NCBI GenBank assembly: GCA_964501335.1
Contig: CAZCTC010000002.1
Coordinates: 62,001-126,000 of the forward strand
Reading direction: 5' to 3'
DNA length: 64,000 nt
From: CAZCTC01 sp964501335
GTDB taxonomy: Bacteria > Chloroflexota > Anaerolineae > B4-G1 > SLSP01
Shown here: in pieces, positions 1-8,784 of the stretch
How the letters are laid out: each line of letters starts with the position of its first letter
Position numbering within the stretch: the first letter of the stretch is position 1
Notes under the pieces: model-generated
What the model was told of the DNA's origin: nothing
Database searches by the model: none
What the model saw: the letters and a program-made list of their open reading frames with translations, nothing else
Made by a program: the position numbers and the translations under genes

Positions 1-233
1 ATCGCATCGCCCTCCAGTTGAGCGGAAAGGCTCAACATCTCCTCAGCAGAAAGGACTTCCGGCGAAGCCGACAACGATTCAATCATCACCGCCCCTTCGG
101 CGGGAACGATTTCTTCTTCATCTTCAATTTCCACATCGGATTCAGCTGCTCCCCACAACGTCGCCGGCAGATCTTCCAGGGTTGCCAGCTCGTAAATCCG
201 TCCCTGATGTTCAAATGTACGGAATACGGCCAT
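1..233 (-). CDS. Unknown acidic protein, N-terminal part only
   Basis: The frame is open from an ATG at 231-233 to the left window edge, about 77 codons. A strong AGGAGG ribosome binding site lies just upstream. The product begins MAVFRTFEHQGRIYEL and then becomes acidic (an EIEDEEEIVPAE stretch). I do not recognise the family. It lies downstream of the clostripain-like gene on the same strand, separated by a hairpin, so it may be a separate transcription unit. The C-terminus is outside the window. Confidence 0.6.
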   Translation of the reverse strand, partial: MAVFRTFEHQGRIYELATLEDLPATLWGAAESDVEIEDEEEIVPAEGAVMIESLSASPEVLSAEEMLSLSAQLEGDA

Positions 234-268
234 CGCTCCTCCTCTTGCAAAGTGATCAATCCATAGAA

Positions 269-314
269 ATGAATTTCGTGCTCCGCCGCTGAAAAGACTG
301 AGCACGAAATTCAT
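269..314. terminator. Intergenic hairpin, 15-bp perfect arms
   Basis: Arms 269-283 and 300-314 are exact reverse complements around a 16-nt loop. It lies between the end of the clostripain-like gene (321) and the next gene (start 233), both on the minus strand. There is no clear U-tract, so its role as a terminator is inferred from position. Confidence 0.5.
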
Positions 315-320
315 CCATCC

Positions 321-2552
321 TCACTCTCTCACGGTAATCTCGATAAATTCCTCGCTGTAATTGCCGTTCATATCTTCCACAATCACGCCCAGAATATACC
401 GCCCCGGATAGGCCTCATAGGGCACCATCTCAAAACGGGTCCCGTTAAAGGTCATCGTCCCGCCGTCGTAATCGACAAATTCCCCTTCCGGATCCTGATC
501 GAACTCCAGCCATTCCTCGGTGATGATAAAAGTATCGCCGACCTGCGGAATGATTTCATGGGGCGTACCTCCATCATCGTCATCACCGGCAAAGCCGAAG
601 ATATTGAGCATCTGCCCATCCCCGCTGAATTTTATCACGGCTTCGACCGAACTGCCGTCTTCTACAAAGGTGTAAGTCCCCCACACCGAATAGATATCCG
701 CTTCGACGCTCGCGCCATAGACTTCAGGTTCGAAATAGGCAAACTGATCGTTGGCTTCGTCGCCGTCACTCATGAAGTAAAGGGTCGGCTCCCAATCGAA
801 CTCGATCGGGATATCGGTATCCTCTCCCCAATCAGGATAATAAACCCCGCTCACCTCTTTGGTCTCATCGGACTGGATAAACCCCATATCCGCCGTGAGA
901 TAAGTATCGCTTTCTTCATCGTAATAGCTGACGTAGTAATAGACATAGCTGATATTCTCGCCATGCACCACGGTCGAAACCGTCAACAGATCGTCCAATC
1001 CGATCTCATCCGCCGAAACCTCCAGCGGGTCGATGGTGATCGTGCCGGTACCCGGTGACTCGATCTCGGCATCGGCGGCCGGTTCGGAAGCATCGATGGC
1101 CCGAGAAAAATCATTCTGCGCCGCCCCCATCGCATCCAGCACCGAAAGATCCGCCGTATCCGGATCGAACTCTTTCTTGGCATAGTAATAGGCCAGATAA
1201 TCGTCCCACAGAGAAGCCGCCGCAAAGCGGCCCACATAAGCCGTATATTGAATGTCGCCCTTCCGGGCCGTCACTTTGTAAAGCTTGGAATTGGGGAAAT
1301 AAAAACTCAATCCGGTCGAAGCCGACTTGGAAGAACCATGCATCTCCGCGATCACAGCCTGCCCCAGAGCTTTTTTCAAAGCCCGGGCCGCATCCGAGAT
1401 CTCCGGATCATCGACCTCACTGGAAAGCAGATCGGCAAAATGGCCCAGATCGATAAAGACGGAGGAAAACTCATCCCCGAAAACGCTGGTATACGATTCG
1501 GCATACGAGCGGGCCCGGGCCACTTTCCGTCCCTGCGCCTGGGTCATCAAGGTAATCACTTCATTAAAAGCCACATTTAAAGCGCGGACCTTGGAAAGAT
1601 CCACGGCCGAAAGCGTCACCTCGTAGCTCATCTCCCGGGCCAGCTCTTTGGCCGTCATATCGCTGTCCTCGCCCAACTCTTTGAGGAAGGCCTGCCGCGC
1701 CTTGGCATCGGTAATCCGGATATCCTTGACAATGTAACCGGAAACAATGGCCTTGGCCAGATCCCGGGCGCTCATATCCGGGTTCTCCTGCAACGCCCCC
1801 AACATATCGGCATAGGCCCAGCCCACCGCCGGCTCAGTCTCTTCGGAAAGCACCGTATACTGCGCATAGGGCGCCACCGCACTGACCACTTCCAGCTGCG
1901 CCATCAGACAGGCATCGAAACCGACCAGATCGAACTGCCCGATCTTCGACTTCGACACGATCTGGTTCAGGGCATTGTCGATATCCTGGACCGTCATCGA
2001 GCCACCCTCGCGGGGATTATCGTCCGTCCAGCCGCCGGTCCACCCCCCGCCGTGATCCGAAAGGATCAGCACATAATGATCGGCCGGATATTTTTTGATC
2101 GCCCAGGTCGCAAAATCAACCAGCACCTTGGGATCGCTCATATCGAGTTCCCCCAGATCCTTGATCTCCTCGGATTTGATGTGGCTCAAATCGCTGTCCT
2201 GCTGAATCAGGAACCGCTTGGTCGTCGTCCAGTTGCCGTCCCCCCGGAAACCGCCCTTATAACGATCCATCTGAGCCACAATAGTGACATTGTCGTTCGA
2301 CCCGATCGTCTCGGCCTCATTGAGATCGATAAACATATCCTTTTCCAGGATTGAATCATCCGCATCCTCATACAACATCACCAGCCAGGTATCTCCATCG
2401 CCACCGGAGCTTTCAGAAGATGAACGTGGCGTTCGAGTAGGAGCTGGTTCCTCGGTATAGTCATCCTCCGGGGCGGGATCCGTACAGGCAAAAGCGAACA
2501 GGCTCAACACCAAAATAATCGCCAGGCGCAAAGACCAGGACTTACGGTTCAT
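321..2552 (-). CDS. Clostripain-family (peptidase C11) cysteine protease, lipoprotein
   Basis: Predicted surface-anchored cysteine endopeptidase of clan CD, 743 aa. The start at 2552 is chosen because a GGAGGAGGAA ribosome binding site precedes it. Residues 8-22 are a hydrophobic signal followed by Cys23, a plausible lipidation site, then a Pro/Thr/Ser/acidic linker to about residue 55. The C11 core follows: VMLYEDADD near residue 58, the catalytic His in DHGGGW (His167), and the catalytic Cys in FDACLMAQLEV (Cys215). The last ~200 residues are acidic and beta-rich, probably a binding or processing domain. C11 enzymes usually cleave after Arg or Lys and mature by autoprocessing; neither is tested here. 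It is the nearest downstream gene to the propeller array and might process those exported proteins, which is speculative. Confidence 0.85.
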   Translation of the reverse strand: MNRKSWSLRLAIILVLSLFAFACTDPAPEDDYTEEPAPTRTPRSSSESSGGDGDTWLVMLYEDADDSILEKDMFIDLNEAETIGSNDNVTIVAQMDRYKGGFRGDGNWTTTKRFLIQQDSDLSHIKSEEIKDLGELDMSDPKVLVDFATWAIKKYPADHYVLILSDHGGGWTGGWTDDNPREGGSMTVQDIDNALNQIVSKSKIGQFDLVGFDACLMAQLEVVSAVAPYAQYTVLSEETEPAVGWAYADMLGALQENPDMSARDLAKAIVSGYIVKDIRITDAKARQAFLKELGEDSDMTAKELAREMSYEVTLSAVDLSKVRALNVAFNEVITLMTQAQGRKVARARSYAESYTSVFGDEFSSVFIDLGHFADLLSSEVDDPEISDAARALKKALGQAVIAEMHGSSKSASTGLSFYFPNSKLYKVTARKGDIQYTAYVGRFAAASLWDDYLAYYYAKKEFDPDTADLSVLDAMGAAQNDFSRAIDASEPAADAEIESPGTGTITIDPLEVSADEIGLDDLLTVSTVVHGENISYVYYYVSYYDEESDTYLTADMGFIQSDETKEVSGVYYPDWGEDTDIPIEFDWEPTLYFMSDGDEANDQFAYFEPEVYGASVEADIYSVWGTYTFVEDGSSVEAVIKFSGDGQMLNIFGFAGDDDDGGTPHEIIPQVGDTFIITEEWLEFDQDPEGEFVDYDGGTMTFNGTRFEMVPYEAYPGRYILGVIVEDMNGNYSEEFIEITVRE

Positions 2553-2709
2553 CTTCCTCCTCCCAAAATATAAAGGCTGTGGCAATCAGAGGTCTGAGGC
2601 TCTTTCCCTGCGCAGCAACCGCAGAGAACTCCCTTTAATTATATGAGCATTGCCGATTTTTGCTGGAAAAAGAAAAAAGGCGACCTGTGCAGTCGTTCAT
2701 GAGCGAGGG

Positions 2710-2846
2710 TTAAAAACGATTTTTGCATCCCGCAACAGATGCTTTCCGGGTAAAAAGCGACGCGCTGTGCGAAGCAGGGGGAGGATGTTTTTTTGATATT
2801 TTCGGCGGCTTCAGAAAGCCGCCGAAAATATGAGCTTTTTTTCCAG
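2710..2846. repeat. Intergenic repeat with 15-bp hairpin (copy 1)
   Basis: This stretch between the propeller operon and the protease gene contains CATCCCGCAA then GATGC.TTCC, and a perfect hairpin (arms 2796-2810 and 2817-2831). It ends in a T-rich CTTTTTTTCCAG. The same order of elements recurs at 15413-15528. The hairpin follows the last gene of the four-gene array, so it may end that transcript, although the T-run lies on the plus-strand side. No gene is supported in 2586-2869. Confidence 0.5.
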
Positions 2847-2869
2847 ACTAACCGCACAGGGCGAAAAAC

Positions 2870-5695
2870 TTATTGCCCCGATTTCAACACCAATGGCAGA
2901 TAGAGCCGGGCCCACACGGCCAACTCATGCTGCGCCGCGGAGCCTGCATAGATCGCATCCCCGCCGTACGTAACCGTCACGCTGTAATGCCCTGCCGCCG
3001 GCAGGATCAGCGTCCCCGTCGCCACACTGTTCGCATCCAGCGTCCCCGTCACGGCCGGCCGGCCCGGAACCGTCCAGCTCACCACCCCCGTCGCCGTCGG
3101 CTGGACCCGTGCCGTCAGCACCGCCGGCTGCCCTGCCGTCACCGTCACCGGGCCGGTCACGCTCAGCACCGTCAGGGCTTTCAATACGGTCTGTATCAAC
3201 ACGGCCTGGCTGCCGGTGTACCAGTAATCCTCCGCCACCTCGGCTTTCACCGGCAGCAATCCGGCCTGCGTTACCTGGAAGGTACAGGTCACGGGAAGAT
3301 CCCAATAAGTTTGGGTTACCGGCTCATGGCTCCCAATGGTAAAAGTCACAATACTGGAAAAAGAATAAGATCCCGGTTCTACCATCCCCCGCGTCGCCGT
3401 ATAGACCACCCAATCCCCCACCGTCGGCGTGACCGGCTCCATCGTCAATGAAACCACTGATGTGGCCCGGGCCAGCGTCCAGGTGATAGTAGCTGCAACC
3501 GGATAATATTCCTCGTTTCCCTGATAGGTCGCCGTGACCCACTGCGGGCCCAAAATCCAGGAATAATTGTATACACCAAAATGCGCCACCGTATAAACGG
3601 CATAACCGTTCGAATCGAGCGGCACATCCACGCTATCCCATGCATTCACGTGAATTCCAACAAACCGCACCGTCCCCTTCATCGTCCGGGTCGGCATTCC
3701 CGGATCCGTCACTCTCGCCTGATAGACTATCGGCTGCCCCCGAACGACCGTCGTGGGCGAAACCGTCAACTCCACCGCCGAAAGCATTCTCACCTGGGCT
3801 ACCGTAAAAGCACTGCTGCCCAGAACCTCACCATACCCACCATACTCCGCCGTCACCGTATAATTCCCCACCGCCAACACCGGCGTGACATAGGTAACCA
3901 CCCCCTGCGCATCCAGCGTGCCCGTCACAGGCGAAAAACCCGCCAGCGTCATCGTCACCGTCCCCGTCGGCATCCCGGTCTCCCCAGTCACCCACGCCGT
4001 CACCGTCACCGTCTCCCCCGACTGCGGATGGAGAGGAGTATAAGTAATCCCGGTGGTCGCCCGCGGCAGGTTCCGCAGCTTCATCGCATAGAAGTCATAA
4101 CACGAAGAAGTACAACCACTCACCGTCTCTGTGGGATGGATCGGAGCAATCCCCCCGGGACCTGTCCAGGAACCCCAATTTATCCCGGCAAGGTAAATAG
4201 CCTGATCCTGCAACACTACGGCATCCACGGCAGCCCCCCCATAAAAAAGATGCCAGCGATAGCGTCCCTGGCTATCCAGTTTCAACAACAGAGCATCACC
4301 CCCCTCGCCGATTAAAATCGGCTCAGTTCCATCATCGCCCGTCCATGTAGAAGAATAACTAAACCCCGAAACATACACATCCCCATCGGTATCCACCGCC
4401 AGCGCCGATCCCAAACCAACCCAACCTGAGGAAATGGTGCTTTCTTTGCCGTAAAATGTATGCCATTGATAGGCCCCGACACTATTCAACTTTAAAACCG
4501 TCAGCGACATTTCACCTGCATACGGATGCAAAGGAGCGACTCCGCCGTCCCCTGACCAGGCGCCGCGGCTCGCCCCCGTCAAATACACGCCGCCGTTTTG
4601 GTCCAGGGCAATCTGATTAGGAAAGCCAAAAGTATCCTCCTGAATTGATCCATAGAAAGTATGCCATTGATAGGCCCCGGCCCCGTTCAATTTCAAGACC
4701 GACCAATCTACCGATCCAGAACAGAGATGCAGCGGAGCGGTATCGTTATCCCCCAACCAGTCACACCCATACCCGGCCACATAGAGATCGCCGTTCTCAG
4801 CAACCGCCACATCGCCGGCCGAACTTCCAGGAGAGATATTATTTCCATAAAAAGTGTGCCAGAGATACCCCCCGGTCCGGGTCAGCTTTAAAACCAACAA
4901 GGGCCCCGAGGAATGCAGAGGCGGCGTATTGCCGTCGCCCATCCACGTCGTCGTCAGCCCCTGACTGACCCCCACGACCACCAGATCGTTGCTGCCGCTC
5001 AACGCAATGCTGGAAGCATGATCACTGGTCGTTCCCCCATAGAACGTATGCCATTGATAAGCTCCGGCGCTGTTGAGCTTCAACACAAACAGGTCATACC
5101 GCCCACGATAAATATCCCCTGGAGTATAAGGATGCAGCGGCGCCGTATCGGCATCTCCATTCCAGGAGTTCTCGCTGCCTCCCGTCACATACAGATTCCC
5201 CTCGGCATCGATCGTCAGCGAATGGGCCCGATCATGCCAATCGCTCCCATAGAAAGTGTGCCACTGATAGATTCCGGCCGAATTCAGTTTGACGATGACA
5301 ATATCTTGTCCCCCGCTGTAAGGATGCAACGGCGTAGCCCCATTCTCCGTCCAGGCATGATCGCTGGCCCCCGCCAGATAGATATTTCCCGCACTGTCCA
5401 CCGCCATCCCCGCATTCAAAAAGGGATATTGAGGCCCGCTAAACGGATAGAAGGTATGCCAGTCGTAGCCGCTGTCCACATTCAACGAGCGCTGGAAACC
5501 GGGCTTGCCGGAGACTCCATACCGCCGGGCCAGCGCCTCCCAATCCACCGCCGGCTGGACCGTCGGCTCGACCGGGGGCCGCACCTCCTTCGCCCGCACG
5601 GGACCGCTCCCCGTCAGCCCCCACCACAAGCCCGCCGCCAGCAGCAACGCTCCCAGCAAACCCCACACCAGCCGCCCACTTTTCATGCGAGTCAT
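2870..5695 (-). CDS. Secreted seven-bladed SBBP propeller / Ig-like repeat protein, array gene 4 (last)
   Basis: Predicted secreted or surface protein, 941 aa. The start at 5695 (MTRMKSGR) is chosen because AGGAGA lies 7 nt upstream and the ATG overlaps the previous stop as ATGA. Residues ~7-35 are a signal segment. Then come seven WHTFYG or WHLFYG blades (SBBP-type, to about residue 500), each with an 'AVD..GNIYLAG' strand and a 'PLHPY' loop. Four or so bacterial Ig-like repeats (Big_3-type, 'PTGTVTMTLAGFSPVTGTL') follow. The end is ARLYLPLVLKSGQ. YLPLVLK-type tails recur in Chloroflexota secreted proteins (from memory) and may be a sorting signal. Function is probably adhesion or binding; no catalytic motif is seen. 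As the terminal gene it lacks the QEMKR tail of its paralogues. Confidence 0.8.
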   Translation of the reverse strand: MTRMKSGRLVWGLLGALLLAAGLWWGLTGSGPVRAKEVRPPVEPTVQPAVDWEALARRYGVSGKPGFQRSLNVDSGYDWHTFYPFSGPQYPFLNAGMAVDSAGNIYLAGASDHAWTENGATPLHPYSGGQDIVIVKLNSAGIYQWHTFYGSDWHDRAHSLTIDAEGNLYVTGGSENSWNGDADTAPLHPYTPGDIYRGRYDLFVLKLNSAGAYQWHTFYGGTTSDHASSIALSGSNDLVVVGVSQGLTTTWMGDGNTPPLHSSGPLLVLKLTRTGGYLWHTFYGNNISPGSSAGDVAVAENGDLYVAGYGCDWLGDNDTAPLHLCSGSVDWSVLKLNGAGAYQWHTFYGSIQEDTFGFPNQIALDQNGGVYLTGASRGAWSGDGGVAPLHPYAGEMSLTVLKLNSVGAYQWHTFYGKESTISSGWVGLGSALAVDTDGDVYVSGFSYSSTWTGDDGTEPILIGEGGDALLLKLDSQGRYRWHLFYGGAAVDAVVLQDQAIYLAGINWGSWTGPGGIAPIHPTETVSGCTSSCYDFYAMKLRNLPRATTGITYTPLHPQSGETVTVTAWVTGETGMPTGTVTMTLAGFSPVTGTLDAQGVVTYVTPVLAVGNYTVTAEYGGYGEVLGSSAFTVAQVRMLSAVELTVSPTTVVRGQPIVYQARVTDPGMPTRTMKGTVRFVGIHVNAWDSVDVPLDSNGYAVYTVAHFGVYNYSWILGPQWVTATYQGNEEYYPVAATITWTLARATSVVSLTMEPVTPTVGDWVVYTATRGMVEPGSYSFSSIVTFTIGSHEPVTQTYWDLPVTCTFQVTQAGLLPVKAEVAEDYWYTGSQAVLIQTVLKALTVLSVTGPVTVTAGQPAVLTARVQPTATGVVSWTVPGRPAVTGTLDANSVATGTLILPAAGHYSVTVTYGGDAIYAGSAAQHELAVWARLYLPLVLKSGQ

Positions 5696-8600
5696 CGTTT
5701 CATCTCCTGTTGTCCGGTTTTCAACACCAGCGGTAGATAGAGCCGGGCCCACACCGCCAACTCATGCTGCGCCGCTGAAGGAGCATAGCGCTCATCCCCG
5801 CCGTACGTGACCGTCACACTGTAATGCCCCGCGGCCGGCAGGATCAGCGTCCCCGTCGCCACACTGTTCGCATCCAGCGTCCCCGTCACGGCCGGCCGGC
5901 CCGGAACAGACCAGCTCACCACCCCCGTCGCCGTCGGCTGGACCCGCGCCGTCAGCACCGCCGGCTGCCCCGCCGTCACCGTCGTCGGCCCGGTCACAGT
6001 GAGCGCCGTCGCGAGCTTCAATACGGTCTGGAAAGTATGCGTCTGGCTTTCTGAAAAGTTCTGATCCCCGGAATAGGTAGCTGTAATAGTCTGTAATCCA
6101 CCTGCAACGGCCTGGACCCGGTAAGTATACGATATCGCTGAACCCACAACCTGCGTCATCGGTACCTGATGGCCCACCTGCAACGTCAATACGCCTGAGG
6201 GTTGAATTTGAGGTGCGGAAGTGCCCAAAGTTGCCGTATAATCCACCCAATCCCCTACCGTCGGCGTCAATGGATTCATCGTCAAAGTCAGGAGAGAAGG
6301 TGCCTTTAACACTGTCTGCGTCAACACAATCTGGCTGCCGATGTAAAAATAATCCTCGGCCAGCTCCGCCTTCGCCGACAAAACCCCGACTCGCGTCACC
6401 TGAAAGGTATAGACAAGGGGAGAAGCCCCATAGGACCGCGTCACCGGTTCCTGATTTCCAACCGTAAAAGTGACAATACCACCAGGTTGATAAGCGCCGG
6501 ACTCCACCATGCCGGCTGTTGCCGTATAGACCACCCAATCCCCTACCATCGGAATGATCGGATCCGATGTCAAGGAAACCATCGAAGTTGCACGGGCCAG
6601 GTCCCAGGAACCATAGTCCACGGCCGGATGATATTCCTCATTCCCCAGATAGGTCGCCGTGATCCACTGTGGACCCAGGATCCAATGCCAACTACTTCCT
6701 CCATTCCAACCAGCGGTTATGGTATAAACAGCATAACCATTCGAATCCAGCTGTACATCCAATCTATCATTCCATGTCTGATAGCTGTCGCCAAATCGCA
6801 CCGTCCCCGTCAGCGTCTGAGTCGGCACATCGAGAGCCGTCACCTTCGCCCGATAGACCACCGGCTGTCCTCGAACGGCAACCGTCGGCGAAATCGTCAA
6901 CTCCACCGCCGAGGACCTCCCCACCTGCATGACCTTAGAAGCGCTGCTGCCCAGAAGTCCTTCATACCCGCCATACTCCGCCGTGACCGTGTAATGCGCG
7001 ATCCCCAAAACCGGCAGGACATAGGTGACCGCCCCCTGCGCATCCAACGTTCCCGTCACCGGCGAAAAACCCGCCAGCGTCATCGTCACCGTTCCCGTCG
7101 GCATCCCGGTCTCCCCGGTCACCCAGGCCGTCACCGTCACCACCTTCCCGGGCTGCGGATAGAGGTTAGTTAAGGTAATTCCGGTCATCGTCCGAGGTAA
7201 ATTCCGCAGTTTCATCACGAAAAGGCCGTCACAGGAAAAATCACAATTTGTTATTTGCTCAAAAGGATGGATCGGAGCAATCCCTCCGGGTCCCAACCAG
7301 GAAGACTGATTCATCCCGGCAAGATAAAGAGCCGTCCCCTTCAACTGCACAACTTGAGGAACATACCCACCATAAAACAGATGCCAGCGATAACGGCCCT
7401 GACTATCCAGCTTCAACAGCACTGAACCAACACGATTACCAATTAAAATGGGATCGGCTCCGTTATCGCTCTGCCATGGAAAACCACTATACCCCCCTCC
7501 CACATAAACGCCCCCTTCGGCATCTACCGCCAGCGCCGATCCAAAAGTCCCACCACCACCGGGTTGTTTTTTGCCGTAAAATGTATGCCATTGATAGGCC
7601 CCGGCGGTATTCAATTTCAAAACCCCCAATGAAATTGAATTTTCATACGGATGTAAAGGAGCGGCTCCATCATCCCCTGACCACGATTCTCGACTCGCTC
7701 CCGTAAAATAAACGCCCCCGTTTTGATCCAGCGCAATCCGATCGGAAAGGCCAAAGGAATCGTGCTGAGCCGATCCATAAAACGTATGCCATTGATACGC
7801 CCCGTCTCCGTTCAACTTCAATACCGCCCAATCCATCCCCCCAGAACAGGGATGCAAAGGCGCCGTATCGTTATCTCCCAACCAATCACACCCTTCCTGA
7901 GCCACATAGAGATCGCCATTCGCCGCGACCGCCACATCATAGGCATTATTTCCATAAAAGGTATGCCAGAGATAGTTACCGGTCCGGGTCAACTTCAACG
8001 CCCAGGCCCCTCCGGTTGAATGCAACGGAGCCGTATTGTCGTCGCCCATCCACGTCGTTGTCATAAAATTACTGATTCCCACCGCCACCAGATCGTTAGT
8101 GCCGCTCAACGCAATGATGGAAACATTATCATCACCGGTTCCACCATAGAACGTATGCCATTGATAGACTCCGGCGCTGTTGAGCTTCAACACAAATATC
8201 TCTGTCCGCCCACTATCACTACTATAAGGATGAAGGGGTGCCGTATCCCCGTCCCCATTCCAGGATTTCTCGCTGTATCCAGTGACATACAGGTTCCCAT
8301 CCGTATCGACCACCAGCGAAGTAGCCTTATCATTCCAGGTCCCTCCATAGAAGGTGTGCCACTGGTAAACCCCGGCCGAATTCAACTTGATAATCACACT
8401 GTCATTTGCACCATTGTAAGGATGCAAAGGCGTCGCCCCATTCTCAGTCCAGGCCCAACTGACCGCGCCGGCCAGATAGACGTTTCCGGCATCATCCACC
8501 GCCGTCCTATAACTCCAAAGAGAGTAATTCCACCCTCCTCCGAACGGATAGAAGGTATGCCAGTCGTAACCGGTATCGACATTCAACGAACGCTGAAAGC

Positions 8601-8784
8601 CGGACTCCCCGGCAATGCCATACCGCCGGGCGATGGACTCCCAATCCACCGTCGGCTCGACCGGGGGCCGCACCGCCTTCGCCAACACGGGACCGCTCCC
8701 CGTCAGCCCCCACCACAGGCCCACCGCCAGCAGCAGCGCTCCCCACAAACCCCACACCAGCCGTCTACTTTTCATGGCAGTCAT
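5692..8784 (-). CDS. Secreted seven-bladed SBBP propeller / Ig-like repeat protein, array gene 3
   Basis: Paralogue of the neighbouring genes, 1030 aa, starting MTAMKSRRLVWG, with the same signal segment. Seven WHTFYG/WHLFYG blades occupy about residues 70-500, followed by about five Ig-like repeats and the YLPLVLKTGQ tail. Its stop codon overlaps the next start (ATGA), so the final residues QEMKR are encoded by the ribosome binding site of the next gene. The penultimate Ig domain (GVLTLQVGHQVPMTQVVG) is nearly identical to that of array gene 2 but absent from genes 1 and 4, which points to exchange of Ig modules between copies. Translation is likely coupled along the array. Confidence 0.8.
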   Translation of the reverse strand: MTAMKSRRLVWGLWGALLLAVGLWWGLTGSGPVLAKAVRPPVEPTVDWESIARRYGIAGESGFQRSLNVDTGYDWHTFYPFGGGWNYSLWSYRTAVDDAGNVYLAGAVSWAWTENGATPLHPYNGANDSVIIKLNSAGVYQWHTFYGGTWNDKATSLVVDTDGNLYVTGYSEKSWNGDGDTAPLHPYSSDSGRTEIFVLKLNSAGVYQWHTFYGGTGDDNVSIIALSGTNDLVAVGISNFMTTTWMGDDNTAPLHSTGGAWALKLTRTGNYLWHTFYGNNAYDVAVAANGDLYVAQEGCDWLGDNDTAPLHPCSGGMDWAVLKLNGDGAYQWHTFYGSAQHDSFGLSDRIALDQNGGVYFTGASRESWSGDDGAAPLHPYENSISLGVLKLNTAGAYQWHTFYGKKQPGGGGTFGSALAVDAEGGVYVGGGYSGFPWQSDNGADPILIGNRVGSVLLKLDSQGRYRWHLFYGGYVPQVVQLKGTALYLAGMNQSSWLGPGGIAPIHPFEQITNCDFSCDGLFVMKLRNLPRTMTGITLTNLYPQPGKVVTVTAWVTGETGMPTGTVTMTLAGFSPVTGTLDAQGAVTYVLPVLGIAHYTVTAEYGGYEGLLGSSASKVMQVGRSSAVELTISPTVAVRGQPVVYRAKVTALDVPTQTLTGTVRFGDSYQTWNDRLDVQLDSNGYAVYTITAGWNGGSSWHWILGPQWITATYLGNEEYHPAVDYGSWDLARATSMVSLTSDPIIPMVGDWVVYTATAGMVESGAYQPGGIVTFTVGNQEPVTRSYGASPLVYTFQVTRVGVLSAKAELAEDYFYIGSQIVLTQTVLKAPSLLTLTMNPLTPTVGDWVDYTATLGTSAPQIQPSGVLTLQVGHQVPMTQVVGSAISYTYRVQAVAGGLQTITATYSGDQNFSESQTHTFQTVLKLATALTVTGPTTVTAGQPAVLTARVQPTATGVVSWSVPGRPAVTGTLDANSVATGTLILPAAGHYSVTVTYGGDERYAPSAAQHELAVWARLYLPLVLKTGQQEMKR

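Noticed and set aside
2639..2857. 72-aa minus-strand ORF
   Set aside because: Spans the hairpin repeat between two genes; no ribosome binding site and no recognisable composition.
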